From Clostridia bacterium (lineage in GTDB: Bacteria; Bacillota; Clostridia; Oscillospirales; Butyricicoccaceae), in NCBI GenBank assembly GCA_017521295.1, contig JAFXDF010000025.1, positions 1-49,253 on the forward strand: DNA of 49,253 nucleotides, read 5' to 3'. The notes under the pieces were generated by a model. It was given only the letters and a program-made list of their open reading frames with translations. It ran no database searches and was not told where the DNA came from. A program made the position numbers and the translations under genes. Shown piece after piece: positions 16,784-24,624 of this stretch; the first letter of the stretch is position 1; each line of letters begins with the position of its first letter.

Positions 16784-16814
16784 GCCCGCGAGGAAGTTCC
16801 TCGCGGGCTTTTTT
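16784..16814. terminator. Bidirectional intrinsic terminator
   Basis: A 12-bp stem (GCCCGCGAGGAA / TTCCTCGCGGGC) is followed by six T residues on the plus strand and preceded by an A-run. It lies between the Na/Pi gene and the convergent seven-gene operon. Confidence 0.88.
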
Positions 16815-16821
16815 ACGTTTG

Positions 16822-17985
16822 TCAGTCGGTGAGGGCGGCCAGCAGCCGGGCGGTGGCCAGCATCACATTGTCCAGACTGGTGGCCAGATTGATGCGGATG
16901 AAGCCCTTGAAGGCGTCGCCGCCGAACCAGTCGCCGTAGTCCACCGCCAGACCGCAGACCTCCTGGACGATGAACTTGGTTTGTTCGGGATCCAGGCAGT
17001 TCCGCAGGTCGATCCACAGCAGGTAGGTGCCCTCCAACGGGGAGATCACCGCCTGGGGCAGACGGTCGTTGAACTCGGCGCACACCGCCTGGTAGTTTTC
17101 GTCGATGCGCTCCAGCAGGCCCTCCAGCCAGGCCTCACCGCCGGTATAGGCCGCTGCCGCGGCCACATAGCCTACTGAGGGGCACGTGCCGCAGTTCAGG
17201 CTGCGGATCAAAGCATCGTATTTCTGCCGAAGATCTTCATCGGGGATGATCACAAAGGCGTTTTGCAGGCCGGCCAGGTTGAAGGTCTTGGAGGGGGAAG
17301 CAAGGGTGACGGTGGGGCCCTTGTGCACCGTGGCTGTGGGGATGTGGGGATTGCCTCCGATGATGAGATCCTGGTGGATCTCGTCGGACAGGATGGTGAC
17401 GCCGTGCTTTTCGCAAATGGCGCACAGCTGTTCCAACTCCTGCCGCCGCCACACCCGGCCCACGGGATTGTGGGGGGAAGAGAAGATCAGCAGCTTGGAG
17501 CCGGTGGCGGCGAAATGAGCGTCCAGGGCCTCAAAGTCCATGGAATAGCGGCCGTTTTCGTTCACCAGATCGCAGGAGAGCAGCTTGCGGCCGCTGCTTT
17601 CAATAGCGCCAAAGAAAGGATAATAGACCGGCTTGAGGACAGTGACGCCGTCGCCGGGGGCGGTGAGGGCCTGCACCAGCCAGTACAGGGCGGGCACCAC
17701 ACCGGGGGTGGTGCGCAGCCAGTCTTTCTCTACGGTATAGCCGTGGTGGGCCTGTTCCCAATGGATAAAGGCCTTGTAGTACCGGTCGGGGGCCTGGTAG
17801 TAACCGTAGGCACCGTGGGCCGCCCAGGCGGCCACCGCCTCCCGGACACAGGCCGGAGCCTGAAAGTCCATGTCGGCCACCCAAAGGGGCAGCAAGCCGC
17901 TTTCCCCAAAGCGGGCCTTGGCGCCGTCCCATTTTACGCAGTCGGTGCCGTTGCGGTCAATGTAGATCAAAGATTCACGGTCCAT
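16822..17985 (-). CDS. MalY/PatB family PLP-dependent C-S lyase
   Basis: A 387-residue fold-type I PLP enzyme. The Schiff-base lysine is K233 in TLASPSKTFNLAG. FSSPHNPVGRVW (168-179) and LSDEIHQDLIIGG (199-211) hold the cofactor Asn and Asp. LPLWVADMDFQAP near residue 32-44 is the N-terminal signature of the MalY/PatB subfamily. These enzymes cleave cystathionine or cysteine conjugates to a thiol, pyruvate and ammonia; some also act as aminotransferases. It is the last gene of a leftward operon, 26 bp after the methyltransferase, with GGAGG before the ATG. A role in methionine synthesis is possible but no met gene is adjacent. Confidence 0.9.
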   Translation of the reverse strand: MDRESLIYIDRNGTDCVKWDGAKARFGESGLLPLWVADMDFQAPACVREAVAAWAAHGAYGYYQAPDRYYKAFIHWEQAHHGYTVEKDWLRTTPGVVPALYWLVQALTAPGDGVTVLKPVYYPFFGAIESSGRKLLSCDLVNENGRYSMDFEALDAHFAATGSKLLIFSSPHNPVGRVWRRQELEQLCAICEKHGVTILSDEIHQDLIIGGNPHIPTATVHKGPTVTLASPSKTFNLAGLQNAFVIIPDEDLRQKYDALIRSLNCGTCPSVGYVAAAAAYTGGEAWLEGLLERIDENYQAVCAEFNDRLPQAVISPLEGTYLLWIDLRNCLDPEQTKFIVQEVCGLAVDYGDWFGGDAFKGFIRINLATSLDNVMLATARLLAALTD

Positions 17986-18011
17986 AAGGGCCTCCTTTTG
18001 AATACGAAGCG

Positions 18012-18806
18012 TTATTTCTTGCAGATAAATAACAAATGGTTGCTATGCCCGAGCAATTCAGGCTTTTCGCACAGGCGGAAGTGCAGCTCCAGATAGCGGG
18101 CGTAGCTCTCCTCATCCAAACTGTTGATTCGTTGTGCCATCAGCTCGGAAAGACCGTCAGAGGCAACTTCATTGCAGACAGTCAATCCCGCCTCCGTCAG
18201 CATGGCCCGACATTCCGGTACTGTATGGAACACAAAGGGGAAATCGTGGAGGCGGAAGGTGTCGTGGTCGTAGTCACCGGTTTTGAAATAGTCTTTGTCA
18301 TAACCCAACTCGGTGAAAAACACCATATCGTGGGAGATAAAGGCAAAAAACAGGGTGCCGTCGGGACGGCAGACTCGCATAGCTTCCCGGATGCACTTCT
18401 GCCGATCAGCCGGATTTTGCAGATGGTACAGCGGGCCGAAAACCAATACGGCGTCAAAGCTGTTGTCCGGCCAGCGGGAGAGATCCAGGGCGTTGCCCTG
18501 CACCAGTTCGATGGAATCTTCCGGACAAAGCTTGTTTTGGAATGCACGGATGTTGGCATCTGCAAGCTCCAGAGCGGAGACCTGATAGCCCATGCGGGCA
18601 AAATGCAGGCTGTATTCACCCGCGCCGGCACCTATGTCCAGAATCCTTGCGCCGGGCTTCAGAACTTTTTGGATATAGCGGCTGTTGGTGAGAAACTCCA
18701 CCCGGGCGGCAGGGGAACGCAATCGGGCGTCCTCGTTGAAAATATCATAGGTGCGGTTGATCCGCTCGGCTTCATTTTGGATTTGGTATAGTTCGTCAAA
18801 GGTCAT
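18012..18806 (-). CDS. Class I SAM-dependent methyltransferase
   Basis: A 264-residue Rossmann-fold methyltransferase. Motif I is ILDIGAGAGEYSLHFA (residues 55-70), motif II/III has LELADANI, and motif IV is FDAVLVFGPLYHL. The post-motif FFAFISHDMVFF is unusual but falls in the variable substrate region. The substrate is unknown. It resembles small-molecule methyltransferases more than rRNA enzymes. The start at 18806 is chosen because AAGGAG lies upstream. It overlaps the end of the pseudouridine synthase gene by 11 bp, so translation is probably coupled. The longer upstream reading would run through the preceding gene without a ribosome site. Confidence 0.85.
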   Translation of the reverse strand: MTFDELYQIQNEAERINRTYDIFNEDARLRSPAARVEFLTNSRYIQKVLKPGARILDIGAGAGEYSLHFARMGYQVSALELADANIRAFQNKLCPEDSIELVQGNALDLSRWPDNSFDAVLVFGPLYHLQNPADRQKCIREAMRVCRPDGTLFFAFISHDMVFFTELGYDKDYFKTGDYDHDTFRLHDFPFVFHTVPECRAMLTEAGLTVCNEVASDGLSELMAQRINSLDEESYARYLELHFRLCEKPELLGHSNHLLFICKK

Positions 18807-19440
18807 AGGACTCTCCTTGGACAGCGTCCCAGGGTGCACCCTGGGGCTTGGCTTCAAAGGTCATGGGGTTGCCGGTTTTGGGGTGGGGGAAGCCCAGGGC
18901 GCAGGAAAACAGGGCCAGTTCCCCCTTTACACGGCTGCCGTATTTGCCGTCGCCCCACAGGGGCATACCGCGGGAGGAAAACTGCACCCGGATCTGGTGG
19001 GTGCGGCCGGTGTCCAGGGCCACCCGTACCAGAGAGGCCTCGTCGCTGTGCCAAAGCACCCGATAGGTGAGGCGGGCCTCCCGGACGCCTTTGCGGGGAC
19101 GGCTGACGGCAAAGACCTTACCCTTGCGGCTGTCTTTAAACAAAAAGTCGGTCATTTCGCCTTCCTTTTCGGCAGGGATGCCGGAGATCAGCGCAAAATA
19201 CTCCTTTTTCAGCCGCTTTTCCTGTACCGCCCGGGAAAGGCCTGCGGCGGCCTTGCTGTTTCTGGCAAAGACCATCAGGCCGGCGGCGCCCCGGTCCAGC
19301 CGGTGGACGGGGAAGACCTGTCCGCCGCATTGCTCGGCCAAAAGTGTCAGCAGGCTTTCGGGGCCTTCGCTCTCGGACAGCAGCCCGGCGGGCTTCAAGC
19401 AGACGATGATATCGTTGTCGATGCAGATGATCTCGATCAT
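18796..19440 (-). CDS. RluA family pseudouridine synthase
   Basis: A 214-residue RNA pseudouridine synthase. The catalytic aspartate is D49 in FPVHRLDRGAAGLMVFAR; most relatives have DxxTSGL, so the AAGL variant is mild divergence. Further motifs are KKEYFALISG, LDTGRTHQIRVQFSSRGMPL and GDGKYGS, all typical of the RluA catalytic domain. There is no N-terminal S4 domain. The target (23S rRNA or tRNA) cannot be told from sequence. The ATG at 19440 overlaps the HAD phosphatase stop as ATGA, and the gene's end overlaps the methyltransferase start, so it sits in a tightly coupled operon. Confidence 0.88.
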   Translation of the reverse strand: MIEIICIDNDIIVCLKPAGLLSESEGPESLLTLLAEQCGGQVFPVHRLDRGAAGLMVFARNSKAAAGLSRAVQEKRLKKEYFALISGIPAEKEGEMTDFLFKDSRKGKVFAVSRPRKGVREARLTYRVLWHSDEASLVRVALDTGRTHQIRVQFSSRGMPLWGDGKYGSRVKGELALFSCALGFPHPKTGNPMTFEAKPQGAPWDAVQGESYDL

Positions 19441-20078
19441 AGGCAGTTTAAAATCTCCAAGGGATGGGCCGCCAGGAAGTGCGCCCCGGCGGCGGTGAGT
19501 TCGGCTTCGCCACGGAAGCCCCAAAGGCAGCCTACGCCCCGGGCGCCGGCGTTGCGGGCGAAGAGGATGTCCACATCGCTGTCGCCGCAGTAGAGGGTCT
19601 CTTTGGGATCGACCCCCAACAGGGAGCACACATGGAAGTACACCGCCGGGTCGGGCTTCACCGCAAAGGGGGGCTGCTGTCCCCAGATCACATCCAGGGG
19701 CGCGCCGGGCAACAGGGCGTCCATGACGTTTTTTACCTGCGGCGCTGGCTTGTTGGTGATGAGGGCCAGCTTGCAGCCCTGCGCATGGAGTTGCTGCAGC
19801 AACTGGGGCACGCCGTCGTATACCACCGTGTCGTCGCAGCAGTGGGCCAGATAGCGGGCGTTGTACCGCTCCAGCAGGGTGTCCCGCAGATGCTGCTTGT
19901 CCGGGGCCAGAGCCCGCTGACAGAGGGTTTTCATGCCGTTTCCCACCATCTTGTAGTACTGTTCGGTGGAAAAGATGGGCTGCCCCAGGCTCTCCAGAGC
20001 GTTGTTCATGGCATTTCCGATATCGTAGATGCTGTTGACCAGGGTGCCGTCCAGGTCAAACAGGATGGCTTTGATCAT
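19437..20078 (-). CDS. HAD-superfamily phosphatase, phosphoglycolate phosphatase-like
   Basis: A 213-residue HAD hydrolase. Motif I is LFDLDGTLVNS with the nucleophile D8 and acid/base D10. Motif II is LALITNKPAP with Thr. Motif III is the KPDPAVYFH lysine. Motif IV is YCGDSDVDILFARNAG. A C1-type alpha-helical cap lies between residues 15 and 85 (MVGNGMKTLCQRAL). Phosphoglycolate phosphatase (Gph) is the best match by layout, although the exact phosphate ester is uncertain in this family. The start codon overlaps the WYL regulator stop as ATGA and its stop overlaps the next start the same way. Both junctions point to translational coupling. Confidence 0.87.
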   Translation of the reverse strand: MIKAILFDLDGTLVNSIYDIGNAMNNALESLGQPIFSTEQYYKMVGNGMKTLCQRALAPDKQHLRDTLLERYNARYLAHCCDDTVVYDGVPQLLQQLHAQGCKLALITNKPAPQVKNVMDALLPGAPLDVIWGQQPPFAVKPDPAVYFHVCSLLGVDPKETLYCGDSDVDILFARNAGARGVGCLWGFRGEAELTAAGAHFLAAHPLEILNCL

Positions 20079-21076
20079 TTGTAATTCGCCTCGGTTTCGT
20101 GAAGTAGCTGTAAAAACTGGTTTCGGACGGGTTCGGGGGAGAGGATCTGGGCCTGGGGGCCGAAACTGAACACCCAGGACAAAAACTGGGGACTGACGGC
20201 AACCTTGGTGGTGACGGTGAAGTGGCTGTCTCCGTCGGGGGAAAGGAAAACCTCCCGGCCAAACCGGTCGGCCACCACGCCGATGAGGCTGTTCTCAAAC
20301 CGGAGCTTCACGGTCTCTTGAACGCCGTTGTACATGCCGAACAGGCTGCCCGCATAGGCCGCCGGATCAAAGTTTTCGGGCAGGCCTTCCCGGGGAAGGT
20401 CGGTGACCGTCAGATCCTGCATCTTGTCCACACGATAGTGGCGGACGGTGCCGCTTTCGGTTTCAAAGGCCACCAGATAATAGTTTTCATTGTCCCACAC
20501 CAGGCTGAAGGGGCTGACCTGGTACCAGCCTCCGCCGCGGCGGAGGCGCTTTTCCACCCGCTCCCGGCCCCGGCCCAGGGCCCACTCGAAGTAGTGGAAG
20601 CGGATCTGCTTGCCGCTGTCGATGGCCTCGTGGAGGGCGTCCACCGTGTAGTAGATGGACTCGTTCATGGCCTTGATGCGGCGGGTGACATAGACCTGCC
20701 GCTGGAGCTGACGGGCCTGGTGCACCGAGGCCAGCGACTCCACCTTGCGGATGAGCTGGTTGGTCTTGTTGTGGGTGATGAACCGGGAGGACTGGACGGC
20801 GTCCACCAACAGCTTGAGCTCGGGCAGTTCAAACTCCCGGCCGGCCACATAATAGCCCACCGAGCGGCCCTCCCGCTGCTTTTCGATGTCCATGCCGAAC
20901 ACCCGGAGGGTCTCCAGGTCGTCGTAGAGGCTTTTGCGGTCCCGGACATCCACGCCCTGGGCCTGCAGCAGATCCATCATCCGGGCGATGGTCATGGGAT
21001 GCTCCTGGTCGGTCTGCTGGCTGAGGATGCGGGCCAGGTACAGCAGCTTGGCTTTTTGGTTCTGACCTTTTGCCAT
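20075..21076 (-). CDS. WYL domain transcriptional regulator (YafY/PafC type)
   Basis: A 333-residue regulator. The N-terminal winged helix-turn-helix is about residues 10-75 (TIARMMDLLQAQGVDVRDRK and SLYDDLETLRVFG). The central WYL domain runs from about 135 to 215 with KQIRFHYFEW, GWYQVSPFSLVWDNENYYLVA and HYRVDKM. The C-terminal WCX region follows. WYL domains are believed to sense nucleic acid or nucleotide ligands; none is known here. The ATG at 21076 is used because AGGAGG precedes it and it lies 4 bp after the ABC-F stop. Tight coupling to an ABC-F gene and to RNA modification genes suggests a role in translation stress, but this is inference. Confidence 0.87.
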   Translation of the reverse strand: MAKGQNQKAKLLYLARILSQQTDQEHPMTIARMMDLLQAQGVDVRDRKSLYDDLETLRVFGMDIEKQREGRSVGYYVAGREFELPELKLLVDAVQSSRFITHNKTNQLIRKVESLASVHQARQLQRQVYVTRRIKAMNESIYYTVDALHEAIDSGKQIRFHYFEWALGRGRERVEKRLRRGGGWYQVSPFSLVWDNENYYLVAFETESGTVRHYRVDKMQDLTVTDLPREGLPENFDPAAYAGSLFGMYNGVQETVKLRFENSLIGVVADRFGREVFLSPDGDSHFTVTTKVAVSPQFLSWVFSFGPQAQILSPEPVRNQFLQLLHETEANYK

Positions 21077-21080
21077 GGGA

Positions 21081-22967
21081 TCAGGCCTCCTCTTCCTCAT
21101 AAAGCAGCAGCAGGGCTTCTTCGGCTGCTTCTTTTTCCTTGAACAGCTCGCCCAGCTTCACATAATCCTCGGCAGGGCAGGCCGCCATCTGTTCTTCCAG
21201 GCTTTCCAGCTGTTTTTCCAGGGCGGCGATCTCTTTCTGCCGGGCCTTTTTGCGCTTTTCGGCCTCCCGGGAGCGGACATTTTCGCTCTTGGGCTTGTCC
21301 TCTTTCGCGGGTTTTTCGGCCTTGGCGGCCTTCTTTTCCCGTTCCCGCATGGCGGCCTCCGACTGGAGCTGACGCTCCCGCTGTTCCTTGAACTCCTTAT
21401 AGCCGCCTAAAAAGTCGACGATCTTTCCGTCCTCCACGAGCCAGATGCGGGTGGCGAACCGGTCGATGAAGTAACGGTCGTGGGACACGAAGATCATGGT
21501 TTCGGAAAAGTCGTCGATGGCATCTTCCACCCATTCTCGGGACAAAATGTCCAGATGGTTGGTGGGCTCGTCCAGAAACAGGGTGTTGATCTTCTGGTAC
21601 ATGAAAAGGCACAGCTTCAGCCGGGTCTTTTCGCCGCCCGACAGCACGCTGACCGTCTTGAACACATCGTCGCCCTTGAAATTGAAGGAGGCCAGCCGGT
21701 CCCGTGCCTCCTGGGTGGAACAGTTGGTTTCAAAGAGCAGGGTGTCTACCAAATTGCGCTCGGGGTGGTCGAAGTGGACGTTCTGGGGCAGATAGCCCGG
21801 CTGGACGCCCACACCGTCGTAAATGCGGCCTGAAAGGGGCGTCTGCAGGTGGAGCAGGGTGGTCAGAAGGGTGGTCTTTCCGGCGCCGTTGGGGCCCAGG
21901 ATGGCGATGCGCTCGCCCCGGAACACCATGGAGGTGAAATCCTGCACCAGGGGCTTGTCAAAGCCCACCGACAGGTTTTCGATGGCGAACACGTCCTCGC
22001 CCGACTGAGCGGCCAGATTGAACTGGTTCTTCATTTTGCGCTCCTGGCGGATGGTCTGGATGCGCTCCATCCGGTCGATGCGCTTCTGCATGGAAAAGGC
22101 CCGCTTGTGCAGGGCGTCGTTGCCCATAAAGGCCCACAGGTGCAGGTTGCCCACCGCCTTTTCCAGACGGGCGATCTCCTTGTCCTGGCGCTTTTTGGCA
22201 GCCTCCAGCTGGCGGGCCAGCTCGTCACGCTTTTCCACAAAATAGCTGTAGTTGCCCGGCCAGTTGACGATTTGTCCGTCTCGCAGCTCCAGGGTGCGGT
22301 TGGTGACGTTGTCCAGGAAATAGCGGTCGTGGGACACGATGAGCACCGTGCCCCGGAAGGATTTCAGATAGGATTCCAGCCACTCGATGGAGTCCATGTC
22401 CAGATGGTTGGTGGGCTCGTCCAGCAGCAGCAGGTCGGTGCCCGACAGCATGAGCCGGGCCAGGTTGACCCGGGTCTTTTCGCCGCCCGAAAGGCTCATG
22501 AAGGGGCGGCCCTGCATATCGGGGTCGATCTTCAAGCCGCCGGTCATCCGGTCATAGGCCACCTGCAGATCGTAACCGCCGCCGTCCTCAAAGGCGGTCT
22601 GCAGCCGGCTGTACCGGTCCAGGTCCACCTCCTGGCCGTCGGCCATGAGGGCTTCCATGCGGCGCATCTCCTCGCCCATGCCTTCCAGGTACGCAAAGGC
22701 CTGCCACAGCACTTCCTTTACCGTAGTGTCGGGGTCATAGACGGGCAGCTGCTCCAGCAGGCCCAGGCGGGAGGCCTTGTTGATGGCCACCACGCCGCCG
22801 TCGTGTTCCGCCAGTCCGGCGATGATCTTGAGCAGGGTGGTTTTTCCGCAGCCGTTGGGGCCCACGATCGAGGCCCGCTCGCCGGGCTGTAGGTCAAAGG
22901 AGAGCCCTTTGAGGACGTGGTGCTCTCCGAAGTATTTATGAAGCTGTTGTACGCTGATTTCTGCCAT
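21081..22967 (-). CDS. ABC-F family ATPase (ribosome-associated)
   Basis: A 628-residue soluble protein with two ABC domains and no membrane segment. Walker A motifs are GPNGCGKTTLLK (about 37-48) and GPNGAGKTTLLT (about 357). Each half has an LSGGEKTR signature, and Walker B is LLLDEPTNHLDMDS and LFLDEPTNHLDILS. The linker between domains (about 240-325, charged) is the P-site tRNA interaction motif of ABC-F proteins. The lysine/glutamate-rich tail (from about 530) is a coiled coil as in YdiF/Uup. ABC-F proteins act on stalled or antibiotic-bound ribosomes. Housekeeping and resistance members cannot be separated by sight. Its start overlaps the end of the DUF6512 gene by 32 bp. Confidence 0.92.
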   Translation of the reverse strand: MAEISVQQLHKYFGEHHVLKGLSFDLQPGERASIVGPNGCGKTTLLKIIAGLAEHDGGVVAINKASRLGLLEQLPVYDPDTTVKEVLWQAFAYLEGMGEEMRRMEALMADGQEVDLDRYSRLQTAFEDGGGYDLQVAYDRMTGGLKIDPDMQGRPFMSLSGGEKTRVNLARLMLSGTDLLLLDEPTNHLDMDSIEWLESYLKSFRGTVLIVSHDRYFLDNVTNRTLELRDGQIVNWPGNYSYFVEKRDELARQLEAAKKRQDKEIARLEKAVGNLHLWAFMGNDALHKRAFSMQKRIDRMERIQTIRQERKMKNQFNLAAQSGEDVFAIENLSVGFDKPLVQDFTSMVFRGERIAILGPNGAGKTTLLTTLLHLQTPLSGRIYDGVGVQPGYLPQNVHFDHPERNLVDTLLFETNCSTQEARDRLASFNFKGDDVFKTVSVLSGGEKTRLKLCLFMYQKINTLFLDEPTNHLDILSREWVEDAIDDFSETMIFVSHDRYFIDRFATRIWLVEDGKIVDFLGGYKEFKEQRERQLQSEAAMREREKKAAKAEKPAKEDKPKSENVRSREAEKRKKARQKEIAALEKQLESLEEQMAACPAEDYVKLGELFKEKEAAEEALLLLYEEEEA

Positions 22968-23463
22968 TTTTGGTTTCCTCCCGAAACAGGGGATATTTTT
23001 TGGGCGGCAAAGCCGCCGCTGAGGGAAAAAGCAGGGCGCAGGCCAGCAAAGCCAGCCCGGCGAAAAGAGCGGCGCCGGGGCGGGGCGGCTGCAGCAGCAC
23101 CCGAAGGCCCAAACGCCAACCCAAAAACATGGTAATGTAATAGCTGCCGATATCGGCCCACAAAACCGGCCGTTTCACCCCAAGGCCCCACCGGTAAAAG
23201 CAGTAGATGCCCAGCATGGTGCAAAAGGCGTGGCCTGCCCCGGCAAACCAGGCGCAGACAAAGGCGGAAAAAGGCAGCCCGGTCAGCAGGGCCACCGTCC
23301 CCAAAGCGCCTCCCAGGGGCCAAAAAGACAGCTTGTAGTGCTCCCAGGGGCTTTCGCTCACCGGCAGCAGCCACAGCAGTGCCCGGGGCCGGCCCAGGGG
23401 CTGAAACAGAAAATGCTGCACCGTTCCCAGAATGCAAAACACCAGAAAAATCCCCCAAAGCAT
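22936..23463 (-). CDS. DUF6512-like integral membrane protein
   Basis: A 175-residue hydrophobic protein with about five membrane segments. The motif VSESPWEHYKLSFWPLG around residues 35-51 resembles the conserved ES-WEH-KL element of DUF6512 family proteins, which is the basis for the call. Nothing is known about the activity of this family. A basic C-terminal tail (KNGRNQRTTAS) overlaps the ABC-F start codon region. The ATG at 23463 has GAGGTGAT upstream. It is the first gene of the seven-gene leftward operon, so it shares a promoter with ABC-F. The shared operon may only reflect co-transcription. Confidence 0.7.
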   Translation of the reverse strand: MLWGIFLVFCILGTVQHFLFQPLGRPRALLWLLPVSESPWEHYKLSFWPLGGALGTVALLTGLPFSAFVCAWFAGAGHAFCTMLGIYCFYRWGLGVKRPVLWADIGSYYITMFLGWRLGLRVLLQPPRPGAALFAGLALLACALLFPSAAALPPKKYPLFREETKNGRNQRTTAS

Positions 23464-23525
23464 GTTATCACCTCAGGGTAGTCTATGCGCTCCGGGGCGC
23501 AAATGTGCTCCTTTTACTGTGGTTT

Positions 23526-23554
23526 ATCATACCATAAAACGGACAGCAGAACAA
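23526..23554 (-). promoter_or_regulatory. Extended -10 promoter for the seven-gene leftward operon
   Basis: On the minus strand TTGTTC (23549-23554), a 17-bp spacer ending in TGG, and TATGAT (23526-23531) lie about 60 bp ahead of the DUF6512 start. Confidence 0.55.
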
Positions 23555-23613
23555 GGCCGACAGGGTCGCGTAAAAGAAAATTTAAAAAAACAAAACTTTT
23601 TTGATTTTACCCC

Positions 23614-23642
23614 TTGACTTTTTGGTGCGGAAGTGGTATCTT
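23614..23642 (+). promoter_or_regulatory. Promoter of tRNA-Arg
   Basis: TTGACT (23614-23619) and TATCTT (23637-23642) are 17 bp apart, with a TGG extension before the -10. Transcription would start about 11 bases before the tRNA. Confidence 0.7.
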
Positions 23643-23659
23643 AATTGAGCACGAAAGAT

Positions 23660-23736
23660 GCGGCGTTAGCTCAGCTGGATAGAGTGTTTGGCTACGAACC
23701 AAAAGGTCAGGGGTTCGAATCCCTTACGCCGTACCA
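23660..23736 (+). tRNA. tRNA-Arg (anticodon ACG), CCA encoded
   Basis: A full cloverleaf of 77 bases can be folded by hand. The acceptor is GCGGCGT/ACGCCGT, the D arm is GCTC/GAGT, the anticodon arm is TTTGG-CTACGAA-CCAAA, and the T arm is AGGGG-TTCGAAT-CCCTT, followed by discriminator A and CCA. The anticodon ACG reads CGN arginine codons after conversion to inosine. The first acceptor pair is G1-U72 instead of G-C. Promoter and terminator are both present, so it is a single-gene unit. Confidence 0.95.
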
Positions 23737-23766
23737 AAACCCGGAACGAAAGTTCCGGGTTTTTTG
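23737..23766 (+). terminator. Intrinsic terminator of tRNA-Arg
   Basis: The stem AAACCCGGAAC / GTTCCGGGTTT with a GAAA tetraloop is followed by T residues, directly after CCA. Confidence 0.88.
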
Positions 23767-23787
23767 TGTTTGTAAATCAAAAAAAGA

Positions 23788-23812
23788 AAGGGCGGATTTT
23801 TCCGCCCTTTTC
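23788..23812 (-). terminator. Intrinsic terminator of the xpt-pbuX-(p)ppGpp synthetase operon
   Basis: The stem AAAGGGCGGA / TCCGCCCTTT has a TTTT loop. On the minus strand it is followed by a T-rich run. It lies 39 bp after the last stop of the operon. Confidence 0.8.
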
Positions 23813-23850
23813 GTTTTTGTAGGATGTGTTGTGTTCGGCAGAAGCGCTGC

Positions 23851-24624
23851 TTACTCGCTTTCCTCGCGCTCCTGTTTCATTCTGCGGAAATAGGAGCTCA
23901 TTTCGTCCGCCAGACCGGAAAGCCGGTTGAGCAGTTTGGAATAGTCCTGCAGCATTTCGTCGTCTTCCGCTTCTTTATACACGATGTCGTGGTCGATCTC
24001 GCTCCAGCCTTCCTCAAAAAGCGTTCTTCCCTGAATCTCCACGTAGTAGCCCTTGTATTTGATGGTGTAATGCAGAGAGCGGTAGATGCCGGTGGTGATG
24101 ATGTCGATCTCCTTGCTGTTGTAGATCTTGCTGTCACCGGTTCGCTTATAGGCCTTGGGGCGTTCCGCGATATAATAATGATCGGGGTCCTCGTCAAAGT
24201 CATTGAGGCGGTCGTGAATATACTGGTTGGGATCATTTTCAAAGCGATGGGTAATGTAATTATGGAAATATACCCAATCCTCCCGGTACAGGAAGAACAC
24301 CCGGATGCCGATCAGGTCGGTGATATACTTATAAAAGTTCGTATGGTCCAGGGCGCCGAATTTTTTAGGGTTTTCCTTCTTCTTGCGGATGACTTTTTCC
24401 AGAAGATGCCAGGTGTCCTTGGTTCGGTAACGGTAGGAATGGATGCCGGCCGTTTCGATATCATACAGGAACTCGTCAATAAAGGATTTGCCAAGATCCC
24501 GCATGGTTCCTTCTAATGCCTTGTATTCTTCGGCGATCAGAGCCAGCTCATCCCAAGTGACATTTGCCGCCTGCAGGTCGCTTTCATTCAAATTGTATTC
24601 GGCAAGGAAGGTATTCTTATCCAT
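23851..24624 (-). CDS. RelA/SpoT-domain (p)ppGpp synthetase-like protein
   Basis: A 257-residue protein with a single RelA/SpoT synthetase domain and no hydrolase, TGS or ACT domain. The conserved sites are R65 to K69 (YRYRTKDTWHLL), D103 in DLIGIRVFF, Y181-R-S-L-H185, E196 in VEIQGRT, and W207 to H212 in GWSEIDH. These match the ATP/GTP-binding residues and the catalytic Asp/Glu of small alarmone synthetases. It is longer than RelP/RelQ, with an N-terminal helical extension of about 60 residues and an acidic C-terminus. Its start codon overlaps the pbuX stop as TAATG. It is thus the third gene of a purine salvage operon, which links GTP precursors to alarmone production. Activity is not proven. 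Confidence 0.85.
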   Translation of the reverse strand: MDKNTFLAEYNLNESDLQAANVTWDELALIAEEYKALEGTMRDLGKSFIDEFLYDIETAGIHSYRYRTKDTWHLLEKVIRKKKENPKKFGALDHTNFYKYITDLIGIRVFFLYREDWVYFHNYITHRFENDPNQYIHDRLNDFDEDPDHYYIAERPKAYKRTGDSKIYNSKEIDIITTGIYRSLHYTIKYKGYYVEIQGRTLFEEGWSEIDHDIVYKEAEDDEMLQDYSKLLNRLSGLADEMSSYFRRMKQEREESE

